12,829 bases of DNA from Clostridiaceae bacterium UBA6110 (GTDB lineage: Bacteria; Bacillota; Clostridia; Clostridiales; Clostridiaceae), in assembly GCA_002428415.1 (NCBI GenBank), contig DIWI01000002.1, forward strand, positions 1 to 12,829. Direction: 5' to 3'. This document shows, one piece after another, positions 6,403 to 12,829 of this stretch (within the stretch, counting starts at the first letter, position 1; each line of letters starts with the position of its first letter). The notes under the pieces were generated by a model. It ran no database searches and was not told the origin of the DNA. It was given only the letters and a program-made list of their open reading frames with translations. Both the position numbers and the translations under genes were made by a program.

Positions 6403-6427
6403 AACGGATACTTAAGGAGAGGATATC

Positions 6428-8515
6428 GTGACCTTTTCAGAGATGCAGAAAGCATATGATACGAGGGAATTCAGGGAAAGCTGCACCTATGACGGCGATG
6501 ACCTGGGAGTGAGGATTTTTCAAGGAAAGACCTCCTTCAGGCTGTGGTCCCCGTTTGCAGAGTCAGTGCAGCTTAAGCTCTACAAATCCCAGAAGGGAGG
6601 CTCGCCCTTCCGCACAGTGGAAATGACAAAGAGCATTAACGGGACCTGGCTTTGCATCATTACAGAAGACCTTAGCGGTACCTGCTATACCTACTTTGTT
6701 AATTTCAGCGGCCATTCACACGAGACAGCAGACCCGTATGCAAGGGCAGCCGGCATCAACGGAAACCGCTCGATGGTCATAAGGCCCGAGGATACAGACC
6801 CTCCTGGCTTCCGGGATCACAAGAGTCCGGAATCGACTGATCCGGTTAACTCAATAATCTATGAAGTCCATGTAAGGGACCTGTCAGTAAGTCCATCCTC
6901 AGGAATCAGGAACAAAGGGCTTTTCCTGGGCTTTACCGAGTCCGGAACAAGGAATCCCCATGGTTTCGCCACAGGGATAGACCATATCAAAGAGCTTGGG
7001 GCAACTCATGTGCAACTGCTTCCAATCTTCGACTTCTTTACTGTCGATGAGGAAAAGGGCGGCTACAACTGGGGATATGACCCCTACAACTACAATGTGC
7101 CTGAAGGCTCTTACTCTACAGACCCCTTCGACGGCAGGTCGAGGATACGGGAGCTGAAGGAAGCAGTCATGGCCATGCACAAGAAGGGACTTAAGGTTAT
7201 CATGGATGTGGTCTACAACCATACGGGCATTACTGAGGGTTCATGGCTGAACCTGACAGTCCCCTACTACTATCACAGGACCAGGGGGCTTGAATTCAGC
7301 GACGCCTCGGCATGCGGCAACGAAACAGCGTCCGAAAGGCCCATGGCAAGGAAATACATTGTAGATTCTGTCCTTTACTGGCTTCAGGAATACAAGCTGG
7401 ACGGCTTTAGGTTTGACCTTATGGGAATCCATGACATAGAGACCATGGCCCTGATCGAGGAGAAGGTCCATGAGAAGGATCCATCCGCACTTATATACGG
7501 CGAAGGCTGGACAGCAAAAGACAGCCCATTGCCTGAAGATAAGCGTCTGTTAAAGAAGAATATCGTAAGGACAAAGAGGATCGGTGCATTCAATGACGAC
7601 CTCAGAGACGCCATCAGGGGACATGTCTTCAAGGCCAGGAGCAAAGGATTCGTTGCAGGAGCAATTGGCAGCGAAGAAGCGCTTAAGTTTGGAATAGTTG
7701 GCGCTGTAAGCCATCCCCAGATAGATATGGGTGACCTGCTCTACTCTGCAGCCCCCTGGGCAGGAAGCCCTGAGCAGTCAATAAACTACTGCGCAGCCCA
7801 TGACAACCATACACTGTATGACAAGCTGAGGATCTCTGGCGGCAACAATGAAGAACACTTAAGGGACATGAACCGGCTGTCAGACGCTATAGTCCTCACA
7901 TCCCAGGGAATACCCTTCCTGCATGCAGGCTCTGAATTCCTCAGAACGAAGAACGGTGATGAGAACTCCTACAAATCAGGCGACAGCGTCAATATGCTGG
8001 ACTGGAACCTTAAGACCAGAAACATTGATATCTTCCACTACTACAAGGGCCTTGCTGAGCTCAGGAAATCAAGGAAGGCACTGAGACTTGGAAACGCTGA
8101 TGAAATAAGGAAGAACCTCGTATTCTATGGAAAAGGAAAAGGCTCATCCCTCAGGATCAGGGAAAATAATGTGGTAGCCTACATAGTCTCATCTGAAGAG
8201 CCGGGTAAGAAGGGAAGCCTTCTCGTGGCATTCAACGGCAGCAGGCATGATGTCATACTGGGGATACCTGATGGCAAATGGAACATCCTGGTTGACAAGG
8301 AGAATGCCGGAGCTATGCCTATAGGCATTGCTGAAGGAGGGTCCTGCGTGCTTAAGGGCACATCAGCACTTGTCCTTGAAGCGGATGGTGACTTTGAGCT
8401 TAAGGCAGATTACAGGAACATCCTCGATTCCAGGAACAGAAAGATAATTCTTGCAGCGACGCTTTTATCAGCTGGACTGATAGCACTCCATGGAAGGTTC
8501 AGAAAGAAGAAATAG
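6428..8515 (+). CDS. pulA: Type I pullulanase (GH13) with C-terminal membrane tail
   Basis: This 695-residue debranching enzyme hydrolyses alpha-1,6 bonds in pullulan, amylopectin or glycogen. An N-terminal CBM48-like domain spans about 28-110. The GH13 catalytic barrel (about 140-540) carries the type I pullulanase signature YNWGYDP (213-219), nucleophile D330 (DGFRFD), acid/base E359 (YGEGW) and D459 (AAHDNH). A C-terminal beta domain runs to about 650. There is no signal peptide, yet residues 673-688 are strongly hydrophobic and the protein ends RFRKKK, like a membrane tail or a wall-anchor remnant without LPXTG. The start is GTG at 6428 with AAGGAG (6414-6419) 8 bases upstream. It is a single-gene unit, with terminators before and after. 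Glycogen debranching in the cytoplasm is as likely as use of external starch. Confidence 0.93.
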   Translation: MTFSEMQKAYDTREFRESCTYDGDDLGVRIFQGKTSFRLWSPFAESVQLKLYKSQKGGSPFRTVEMTKSINGTWLCIITEDLSGTCYTYFVNFSGHSHETADPYARAAGINGNRSMVIRPEDTDPPGFRDHKSPESTDPVNSIIYEVHVRDLSVSPSSGIRNKGLFLGFTESGTRNPHGFATGIDHIKELGATHVQLLPIFDFFTVDEEKGGYNWGYDPYNYNVPEGSYSTDPFDGRSRIRELKEAVMAMHKKGLKVIMDVVYNHTGITEGSWLNLTVPYYYHRTRGLEFSDASACGNETASERPMARKYIVDSVLYWLQEYKLDGFRFDLMGIHDIETMALIEEKVHEKDPSALIYGEGWTAKDSPLPEDKRLLKKNIVRTKRIGAFNDDLRDAIRGHVFKARSKGFVAGAIGSEEALKFGIVGAVSHPQIDMGDLLYSAAPWAGSPEQSINYCAAHDNHTLYDKLRISGGNNEEHLRDMNRLSDAIVLTSQGIPFLHAGSEFLRTKNGDENSYKSGDSVNMLDWNLKTRNIDIFHYYKGLAELRKSRKALRLGNADEIRKNLVFYGKGKGSSLRIRENNVVAYIVSSEEPGKKGSLLVAFNGSRHDVILGIPDGKWNILVDKENAGAMPIGIAEGGSCVLKGTSALVLEADGDFELKADYRNILDSRNRKIILAATLLSAGLIALHGRFRKKK

Positions 8516-8524
8516 CAGGCAATT

Positions 8525-8568
8525 AAACGGAAGGTGCATGAGCCATAAGCTCAGACGCCTTCCGTTTT
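8525..8568. terminator. Terminator hairpin between convergent units
   Basis: AAACGGAAGG (8525-8534) pairs with CCTTCCGTTT (8558-8567), and an inner stem TGAGC/GCTCA (8539-8543 with 8549-8553) extends the hairpin. The plus-strand tail TTTTGATTT suits the pullulanase gene, whose stop is at 8515. The minus-strand tail is weaker but may also end the polA operon, whose last stop is at 8580. Confidence 0.8.
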
Positions 8569-8579
8569 GATTTATCAAT

Positions 8580-8864
8580 TCAATGAAATATCAGGTTTCC
8601 GGCAATAACCAGGAGCACAAGAGCTCCGAAAAGGACTGATACCAGAACCGTTACCGAACGGTCTTCATCCCTGACTACCGCTGCAAGGCCTATGAACAGG
8701 GCGACTATGGCGATAACCATGATTGGAGCCCCAAGATAAGCGCTATCCGTAAGCAGAGCATCCATTCGCTCGAATATAAGGTATGTCAATGCTATGAAAG
8801 CTGCTGAAATGACTGTCAAAAGCGTTGCTATCCTTCCAAGGCCTGATTCAGGCAGGAATCTCAT
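8580..8864 (-). CDS. Small three-helix membrane protein of unknown function
   Basis: This 94-residue protein has three predicted membrane helices (about 10-31, 44-64 and 71-92). A short charged loop between helices 2 and 3 reads VRDEDRS. I do not recognise a family. An in-frame GTG at 8873 is possible, but GAGGAG (8874-8879) would abut it, whereas the ATG at 8864 is 9 bases away, so I use 8864. That ribosome site overlaps the stop of the lytic transglycosylase gene, which implies translational coupling and membership as last gene of the polA operon. The link to cell-wall turnover is only by position. Confidence 0.75.
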   Translation of the reverse strand: MRFLPESGLGRIATLLTVISAAFIALTYLIFERMDALLTDSAYLGAPIMVIAIVALFIGLAAVVRDEDRSVTVLVSVLFGALVLLVIAGNLIFH

Positions 8865-8876
8865 GATCTTCACTCC

Positions 8877-9437
8877 TCAAAGCTTCCAGAAATATAGAAG
8901 CCTGTATATTTTTTTCCTTAGTTCAATCTTTTCCACATATGCCTTTGTCTCAGTGTATGGTATCTGAATAAGGCTCTCCCCGTCGCCGGTATCAGCCGAT
9001 GCTATCCATTCTCTGACCCTTCCTGGTCCGGCATTGTAGGCAGCAAGGACAGTCTTCTCAACACTGAATAGACCGCCAAGGTATGAAAGGTACCAGGTAC
9101 CCATCCTTATGCTGGTTTCAGGGTCGTATAGCTTCTCCTGTGTGTAGTCTTCCATGCCAAGCTTTTGCGATATGAATATGCCGGTGGATTCATTTATCTG
9201 CATCAGTCCCCTTGCATCAGCTGCAGACACAGCTTCAGGATCGAAGCCTGACTCCGCATGTATTACCGCAAGTATCAGCACTTTGTCCACTCCTGATTCC
9301 CTAGAGTATTTATCAATATAATCAAAGTACCTTATCGGGAACACAACAGTTCCCGCATACCAGGCTGCAGATGCAATCAAAAGGATTGCAAGTGCGAAGG
9401 CAGCCCCTCTTCTCTTCTTACGATTTCTCTTCTTCAA
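8877..9437 (-). CDS. Membrane-anchored lytic transglycosylase (SLT domain)
   Basis: This 186-residue protein has a very basic N-terminus (KKRNRKKRR), one membrane helix (about 11-33) and an extracellular SLT/goose-lysozyme-type domain. The catalytic glutamate is E62 in IHAESGF. GLMQI (77-81), AYNAGPG (133-139) and Tyr167 in the TETKAYVEKI segment complete the family motifs. It cleaves the glycan strands of peptidoglycan to anhydro-MurNAc ends. The start is a TTG at 9437, overlapping the end of coaE by 20 bases. No good ribosome site precedes it, so it probably depends on coupling to coaE translation. The start is less certain than the product, but the basic and hydrophobic N-terminus fits. 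The polA-coaE-SLT order recurs in Clostridia. Confidence 0.9.
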   Translation of the reverse strand: MKKRNRKKRRGAAFALAILLIASAAWYAGTVVFPIRYFDYIDKYSRESGVDKVLILAVIHAESGFDPEAVSAADARGLMQINESTGIFISQKLGMEDYTQEKLYDPETSIRMGTWYLSYLGGLFSVEKTVLAAYNAGPGRVREWIASADTGDGESLIQIPYTETKAYVEKIELRKKIYRLLYFWKL

Positions 9438-10029
9438 AATAAATACCCATTTTCATGAAGACCATATCGATCTCCTCCTTGGTTCGTTCGAGGTCACCGC
9501 TGTTGTCTACTACATAATCAGCGAGCTCAAGCTTCTTCTTTACAGGCATCTGGCTTGTGATCATGCGCCTTGCCTCATCCTCAGTGATTTCATTCCTCTT
9601 CATAAGACGCTGAAGCTGCACTGAAGGCTCTGCATATATAAGTATGCTGCAGTCCATATCCTTCTCGAATCCTTCCTCGAAGAGAAGCGGAGCGTCAAGA
9701 ATGGCAGCCTCATAGCCTTTCGATTCAAGCTCATCAAGCCTCTTTTCAATTTCAAGCCGGATAAAAGGCATGATGACATCAGTATAGGCCTTCCTGTCCT
9801 TTTCGCTTGAGAAGATTATCCTCCCAAGCTCTTTCCTGTCAAGTAGCCCATTCTTGAAGACCAAGTCCCCATATTTGGCTTTCAGATATTCCATTATCCT
9901 GGGATATAGCTCCAGGACCTCTCTTGAAACGATATCGGCATCTACGACGGGTATGCCCTTCCCGGAGATATGCCTGACCACTGTGGTCTTTCCTGATGCT
10001 ATGCCCCCCGTTACCCCTATCCTAAGCAT
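9418..10029 (-). CDS. coaE: Dephospho-CoA kinase
   Basis: This 203-residue enzyme phosphorylates the 3'-hydroxyl of dephospho-CoA with ATP, the last step of coenzyme A synthesis. The P-loop GGIASGKT is at residues 8-15. VVDAD at 28-32 gives the conserved catalytic Asp, LDAPLLFEEGF is at 111-121, the lid-like RNEITEDEARRMITSQ at 145-160, and DYVVDNSG at 171-178; all are standard CoaE elements. The length is normal. I place the start at the ATG at 10029, since MLRIGVTGG is the usual opening and GAGG lies 6 bases upstream. A longer in-frame start at 10056 would overlap polA. The polA stop and this ATG are one base apart (TAG-T-ATG), so translation is probably coupled. Confidence 0.95.
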   Translation of the reverse strand: MLRIGVTGGIASGKTTVVRHISGKGIPVVDADIVSREVLELYPRIMEYLKAKYGDLVFKNGLLDRKELGRIIFSSEKDRKAYTDVIMPFIRLEIEKRLDELESKGYEAAILDAPLLFEEGFEKDMDCSILIYAEPSVQLQRLMKRNEITEDEARRMITSQMPVKKKLELADYVVDNSGDLERTKEEIDMVFMKMGIYFEEEKS

Positions 10030-10030
10030 A

Positions 10031-12640
10031 CTATGCCTCGTACCAGGTTGAGCCATAGGAGCCCTCGGCCTTGAGCTCCACCTTCAGGTCAAGCGCATGC
10101 TCCATTTCGCTGGTAACAAGCTTCTGTACTGCCTCGAGCTCATCAGCGGGCACATTGAGAATGAGCTCATCGTGTACCTGAAGGATCAGCTTTGATTTAA
10201 GCTTCCTTTCCTTCAGTGCATCGTAGACCTTGACCATGGCTACCTTTATTATGTCTGCGGCGCTTCCCTGGATCGGGCTGTTCATGGCTAGGCGGACTCC
10301 CGCAGCCTGCACTATCTTGTTCCTGTCATTGACCTCCGGAATGTATCTTTTCCTGTTCATGATCGTGGTCACATATCCGTTCTGCTTTGCGACCTCAACT
10401 ATGTCCTCCAGGTACTTCTTGACCTTCGGGTACCTTTCGAAATAGATCCTGATGTATTCTCCTGCCTCTTTCCTGGTTATCCCAAGGTCACCTGAAAGGC
10501 TGAAGTCCGAGATTCCATATACTATGCCGAAGTTCACGGCCTTTGCATTGCTTCTCTGAAGAGGTGTTACCTCGTCAAGAGGAACGTTGAAAACCTCCGA
10601 AGCGGTCTTTCTGTGTATGTCTATGTCATTGTTGAACGCCTCAATCATGTTCTCATCGCCTGCGATGTGGGCAAGCACCCTGAGCTCTATCTGCGAATAG
10701 TCAGCTGAAACCAGAAGGTCGCCTTCCTTATCAGGTATGAACACCTTCCTTATCTCCCTTCCCATCTCTGTCCTTATCGGGATGTTCTGAAGGTTAGGCT
10801 CAGTGCTTGAGAGCCTTCCTGTCGTTGCCAGAGTCTGGTTGAAGTTTGAGTGGATCTTGCCGTCAGAATCTATCGCTGCCTTAAGGCCTTCAATGTAGGT
10901 CGAATAGATCTTTGTAAGCTGCCTATAAAGCATTATCCTGCTTATTATCGGATGCTTGTCCTTAAGTGATTCAAGGACCTCGGCGTTTGTCGAGTATCCG
11001 GTCTTTGTCTTTTTTGTGGCAGGCAGGTCCAGCTTTTCGAAAAGTATGGCTCCAAGCTGCTTTGGCGAAGATATGTTGAACGTCTCGCCTGCAAGCTCAA
11101 ATATCTCCTTCTCCATGCCGGCTATGTCCTTCCTGAACCTTTCACCTAAATTGTCGAGCATTTTCCCGTCAACCCTGAAGCCTTCAATCTCCATGTCCGA
11201 AAGTATGAATGTAAGTGGCATCTCAACATCGAAAAGGAGCTCCTTAAGTCCTGACTCCTCTATCTTTGACCCAAGCTTCTCATATAGTGACAGAAGTCCC
11301 CTGGTCTCATTGATCCGTCCTTCAGTCCCTTCAGCTGTGGTGAAATCCTCCATGTTCTTAAGTGCAAGGTCCTTAAGCGACAGCTTTCCATCTGCCGGAT
11401 CAAGTAGGTATGCTGCAAGGTTTGCGTCAAACACCACTCCCTGCATTTCGATCCCATGCTTCCTTAAGGTCGTATAAGCATCCTTCACATTGAAGCAGAC
11501 TTTATTTATATCCCCATCCTCAAGGAACGCCTTCAGGATCTCCACTGATTTTTCATCAGGCATCAGGAAAGAAAGGCTGATTGCGAAATCCCCTTTTTCA
11601 GATGAAATATAGACTGCTGTGACGTCCCTCTCAGTCAGCATTACCGACTGCCTGATGTCAAATGATAGGGCAACAAGGTCACCCTTGCTGAATTTCCCTT
11701 CAAGTGCCTTGAGTTCCGAAGGACTGTCAATGCTCAGGAATTCAGAAGGCGCTGCCACCTTTTCCTCCTTTGCAGGCTCACCCTTGAACTTCTCAAGAAG
11801 GCTCTTGAACTGGAGCTCAGAGAACATCCTTCTTATATTGTCGATATCAAAGGATTCCTGGCTTCTAAACCTCACAAGGTCTATATCTACAGGTGCGGTC
11901 CTGACGATCGTTGCCAGCCTTTTTGAGAATATGGCATCCTCCCTGTATTCGATAAGGTTTTCCTTTACCTTCTTCTGAGTCAGCGAATCAACGTTAAGGA
12001 GGAGGTTCTCAATGGAACCGTACTCCGTTATCAGCTTGAATGCAGTCTTCTCACCAATTCCCGGAACACCCTTTATGTTGTCGGAGGCATCGCCCATGAG
12101 GCCTTTCACGTCTATGAACTGGGTCGGGGTGATTCCAAAAACCTCCACAAACCTGTCATGGTCGTATATTTCCGTTTGCGAAACACCCTTTTTGGTTATT
12201 ACTACCTTGGTCAGTTTCGACGCAAGCTGCAGCGTATCCCTGTCTCCGGAAAGAACGAACACCTCGTCCCCGTCCTCTTCTGCCTGAAGAGAAAGGGTCC
12301 CGATCACGTCATCTGCCTCAAAACCATCTATCTCCAGGATATCCACGGCAAAATATGAAAGAAGTTCCTTGATCACCGGGAACTGCTGAGCAAGCTCATC
12401 GGGCATGCCCTTCCTGCCTGCCTTGTAGTCTTCATACTCATCATGCCTGAAGGTCTTGCCTGGTCTGTCGAAGGCAGCCACGATATAGTCCGGGTCTATG
12501 TCTTCCTTTATCCTGAGAAGCATGTTCATGAATCCATAAACGGCTCCAGTGTGAAGTCCCGTTGATGTGGTAAAGTCCGGATTGGCATAGAATGCCCTGT
12601 TCATTATGCTGTTTGAGTCTATTACAAGTAATCTGGCCAA
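10031..12640 (-). CDS. polA: DNA polymerase I, with decayed 3'-5' exonuclease site
   Basis: This 869-residue enzyme acts in Okazaki-fragment maturation and excision repair. Residues 1 to about 290 are the 5' nuclease (FDRPGKTFRHDEY, GFEADDVIGT, GDASDNIKGVPGIGEKTA). Residues about 300-470 are the 3'-5' exonuclease fold. Residues 470-869 are the polymerase: motif A SADYSQIELR (D647), motif B RSNAKAVNFGIVYG (K700, F704) and motif C LQVHDE (D824). In the middle domain the DxE pair reads Asp-Ile-Arg and the final Asp/Tyr motif is not evident, so proofreading is probably lost, as in several Bacillota and Thermus enzymes. I start at TTG 12640 because GGAG (12650-12653) is 9 bases upstream and ARLLVIDSNS is the family opening. 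The TTG at 12655 lacks a site. It is the first gene of an operon with coaE. Confidence 0.96.
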   Translation of the reverse strand: MARLLVIDSNSIMNRAFYANPDFTTSTGLHTGAVYGFMNMLLRIKEDIDPDYIVAAFDRPGKTFRHDEYEDYKAGRKGMPDELAQQFPVIKELLSYFAVDILEIDGFEADDVIGTLSLQAEEDGDEVFVLSGDRDTLQLASKLTKVVITKKGVSQTEIYDHDRFVEVFGITPTQFIDVKGLMGDASDNIKGVPGIGEKTAFKLITEYGSIENLLLNVDSLTQKKVKENLIEYREDAIFSKRLATIVRTAPVDIDLVRFRSQESFDIDNIRRMFSELQFKSLLEKFKGEPAKEEKVAAPSEFLSIDSPSELKALEGKFSKGDLVALSFDIRQSVMLTERDVTAVYISSEKGDFAISLSFLMPDEKSVEILKAFLEDGDINKVCFNVKDAYTTLRKHGIEMQGVVFDANLAAYLLDPADGKLSLKDLALKNMEDFTTAEGTEGRINETRGLLSLYEKLGSKIEESGLKELLFDVEMPLTFILSDMEIEGFRVDGKMLDNLGERFRKDIAGMEKEIFELAGETFNISSPKQLGAILFEKLDLPATKKTKTGYSTNAEVLESLKDKHPIISRIMLYRQLTKIYSTYIEGLKAAIDSDGKIHSNFNQTLATTGRLSSTEPNLQNIPIRTEMGREIRKVFIPDKEGDLLVSADYSQIELRVLAHIAGDENMIEAFNNDIDIHRKTASEVFNVPLDEVTPLQRSNAKAVNFGIVYGISDFSLSGDLGITRKEAGEYIRIYFERYPKVKKYLEDIVEVAKQNGYVTTIMNRKRYIPEVNDRNKIVQAAGVRLAMNSPIQGSAADIIKVAMVKVYDALKERKLKSKLILQVHDELILNVPADELEAVQKLVTSEMEHALDLKVELKAEGSYGSTWYEA

Positions 12641-12680
12641 ATTTATTCGCTCCAATCTGTTCTATGTATTGTCATCTACA

Positions 12681-12686
12681 ATTATA
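12681..12686 (-). promoter_or_regulatory. Probable -10 box of the polA operon promoter
   Basis: On the minus strand a perfect TATAAT occurs about 40 bases before the chosen polA start, giving a leader of about 35 bases. No good -35 lies 16-18 bases further upstream (GACACG at 17 bases), so the promoter may be weak or activator-dependent. Confidence 0.5.
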
Positions 12687-12762
12687 CCTTATTCCGGCTC
12701 TGACGTGTCTTTTTGAGTACCATATTCAGCCATTGTTCATCCAATAGCCACATTTCAGTTTC

Positions 12763-12782
12763 CACTTTTTTACACTTTTTGA
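12763..12782. repeat. Short tandem direct repeat in the polA upstream region
   Basis: CACTTTTTTA and CACTTTTTGA are adjacent 10-base near-copies. They are flanked by AGTTTC (12757-12762) and its inverse GAAACT (12781-12786). The 10-base period puts both copies on one face of the helix, which could suit a DNA-binding protein, but the tract is short and low in complexity. Confidence 0.4.
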
Positions 12783-12791
12783 AACTTATCC

Positions 12792-12820
12792 TTGAATTTT
12801 CCCACTTCCTTTGTTAGAAT
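12792..12820 (+). promoter_or_regulatory. Strong sigma-A promoter pointing out of the window
   Basis: TTGAAT (12792-12797) and TAGAAT (12815-12820) are separated by exactly 17 bases, predicting a start near 12827. No coding sequence follows inside the window, so it should drive a gene to the right, divergent from polA. Confidence 0.75.
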
Positions 12821-12829
12821 CATTAAGTA

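Noticed and set aside
10956..11477. Serine-rich plus-strand open frame opposite polA
   Set aside because: The serine-rich composition is typical of antisense translation of this codon usage, and polA itself is certain.
12757..12820. Minus-strand GTGG-like repeats with a 10-base period, resembling MraZ boxes, near the right-edge promoter
   Set aside because: MraZ boxes lie on the sense strand before mraZ. Here the repeats are on the opposite strand to the outgoing promoter, are AT-rich and match only two or three units loosely.

Overview
The window looks like chromosomal DNA of a low-to-moderate GC Bacillota, most likely a Clostridia member. Reasons: strong GGAGG-type ribosome sites, frequent TTG and GTG starts, heavy use of AGG/AGA and ATA codons, a polA-coaE-lytic transglycosylase gene order familiar from Clostridia, and a PolA with a decayed proofreading site. 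I cannot name the genus from sequence alone. No phage, insertion sequence, CRISPR array or obvious transfer boundary is visible, and no stretch over 300 bases lacks a gene.

Layout, left to right. A tRNA-Leu gene (minus strand, 45-130) has a near-consensus promoter and an unusual AAG anticodon. A small Rossmann-fold NADP-binding oxidoreductase (357-980, plus) follows. It is separated by a bidirectional terminator (989-1028) from a minus-strand pair: an N-acetylmuramoyl-L-alanine amidase lipoprotein (2515-3777) followed by a GH1 6-phospho-beta-glucosidase (1037-2485). Divergent from that pair is a plus-strand metal-handling cluster: one large protein fusing an HMA metal-binding domain, a TauE/SafE-type membrane domain, a cupredoxin-like domain and an unrecognised C-terminal region (3991-5700), then two small SHOCT-domain membrane proteins (5797-6096 and 6127-6321). 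A near-perfect 25-bp inverted repeat (5754-5778) lies in front of the SHOCT pair, and a clear terminator (6328-6355) closes the cluster.

A monocistronic type I pullulanase (6428-8515, plus) comes next. It has no export signal but carries a hydrophobic, lysine-ended C-terminal tail. Its terminator (8525-8568) faces the 3' end of a minus-strand operon that starts at the right edge: polA (10031-12640), coaE (9418-10029), a membrane-anchored lytic transglycosylase (8877-9437) and a small three-helix membrane protein (8580-8864). These genes touch or overlap, which suggests translational coupling. A strong plus-strand promoter at 12792-12820 drives a gene beyond the window.

Functionally the window mixes housekeeping (DNA repair and replication, CoA synthesis, tRNA), cell-wall turnover (amidase, lytic transglycosylase), carbohydrate use (pullulanase, phospho-beta-glucosidase) and a probable copper/heavy-metal module. 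The most unusual items are the A34 tRNA-Leu, the multi-domain metal protein with its unknown C-terminal region, the SHOCT pair behind a long palindrome, and the tail-anchored pullulanase. I did not find a clearly new defence or mobile system.
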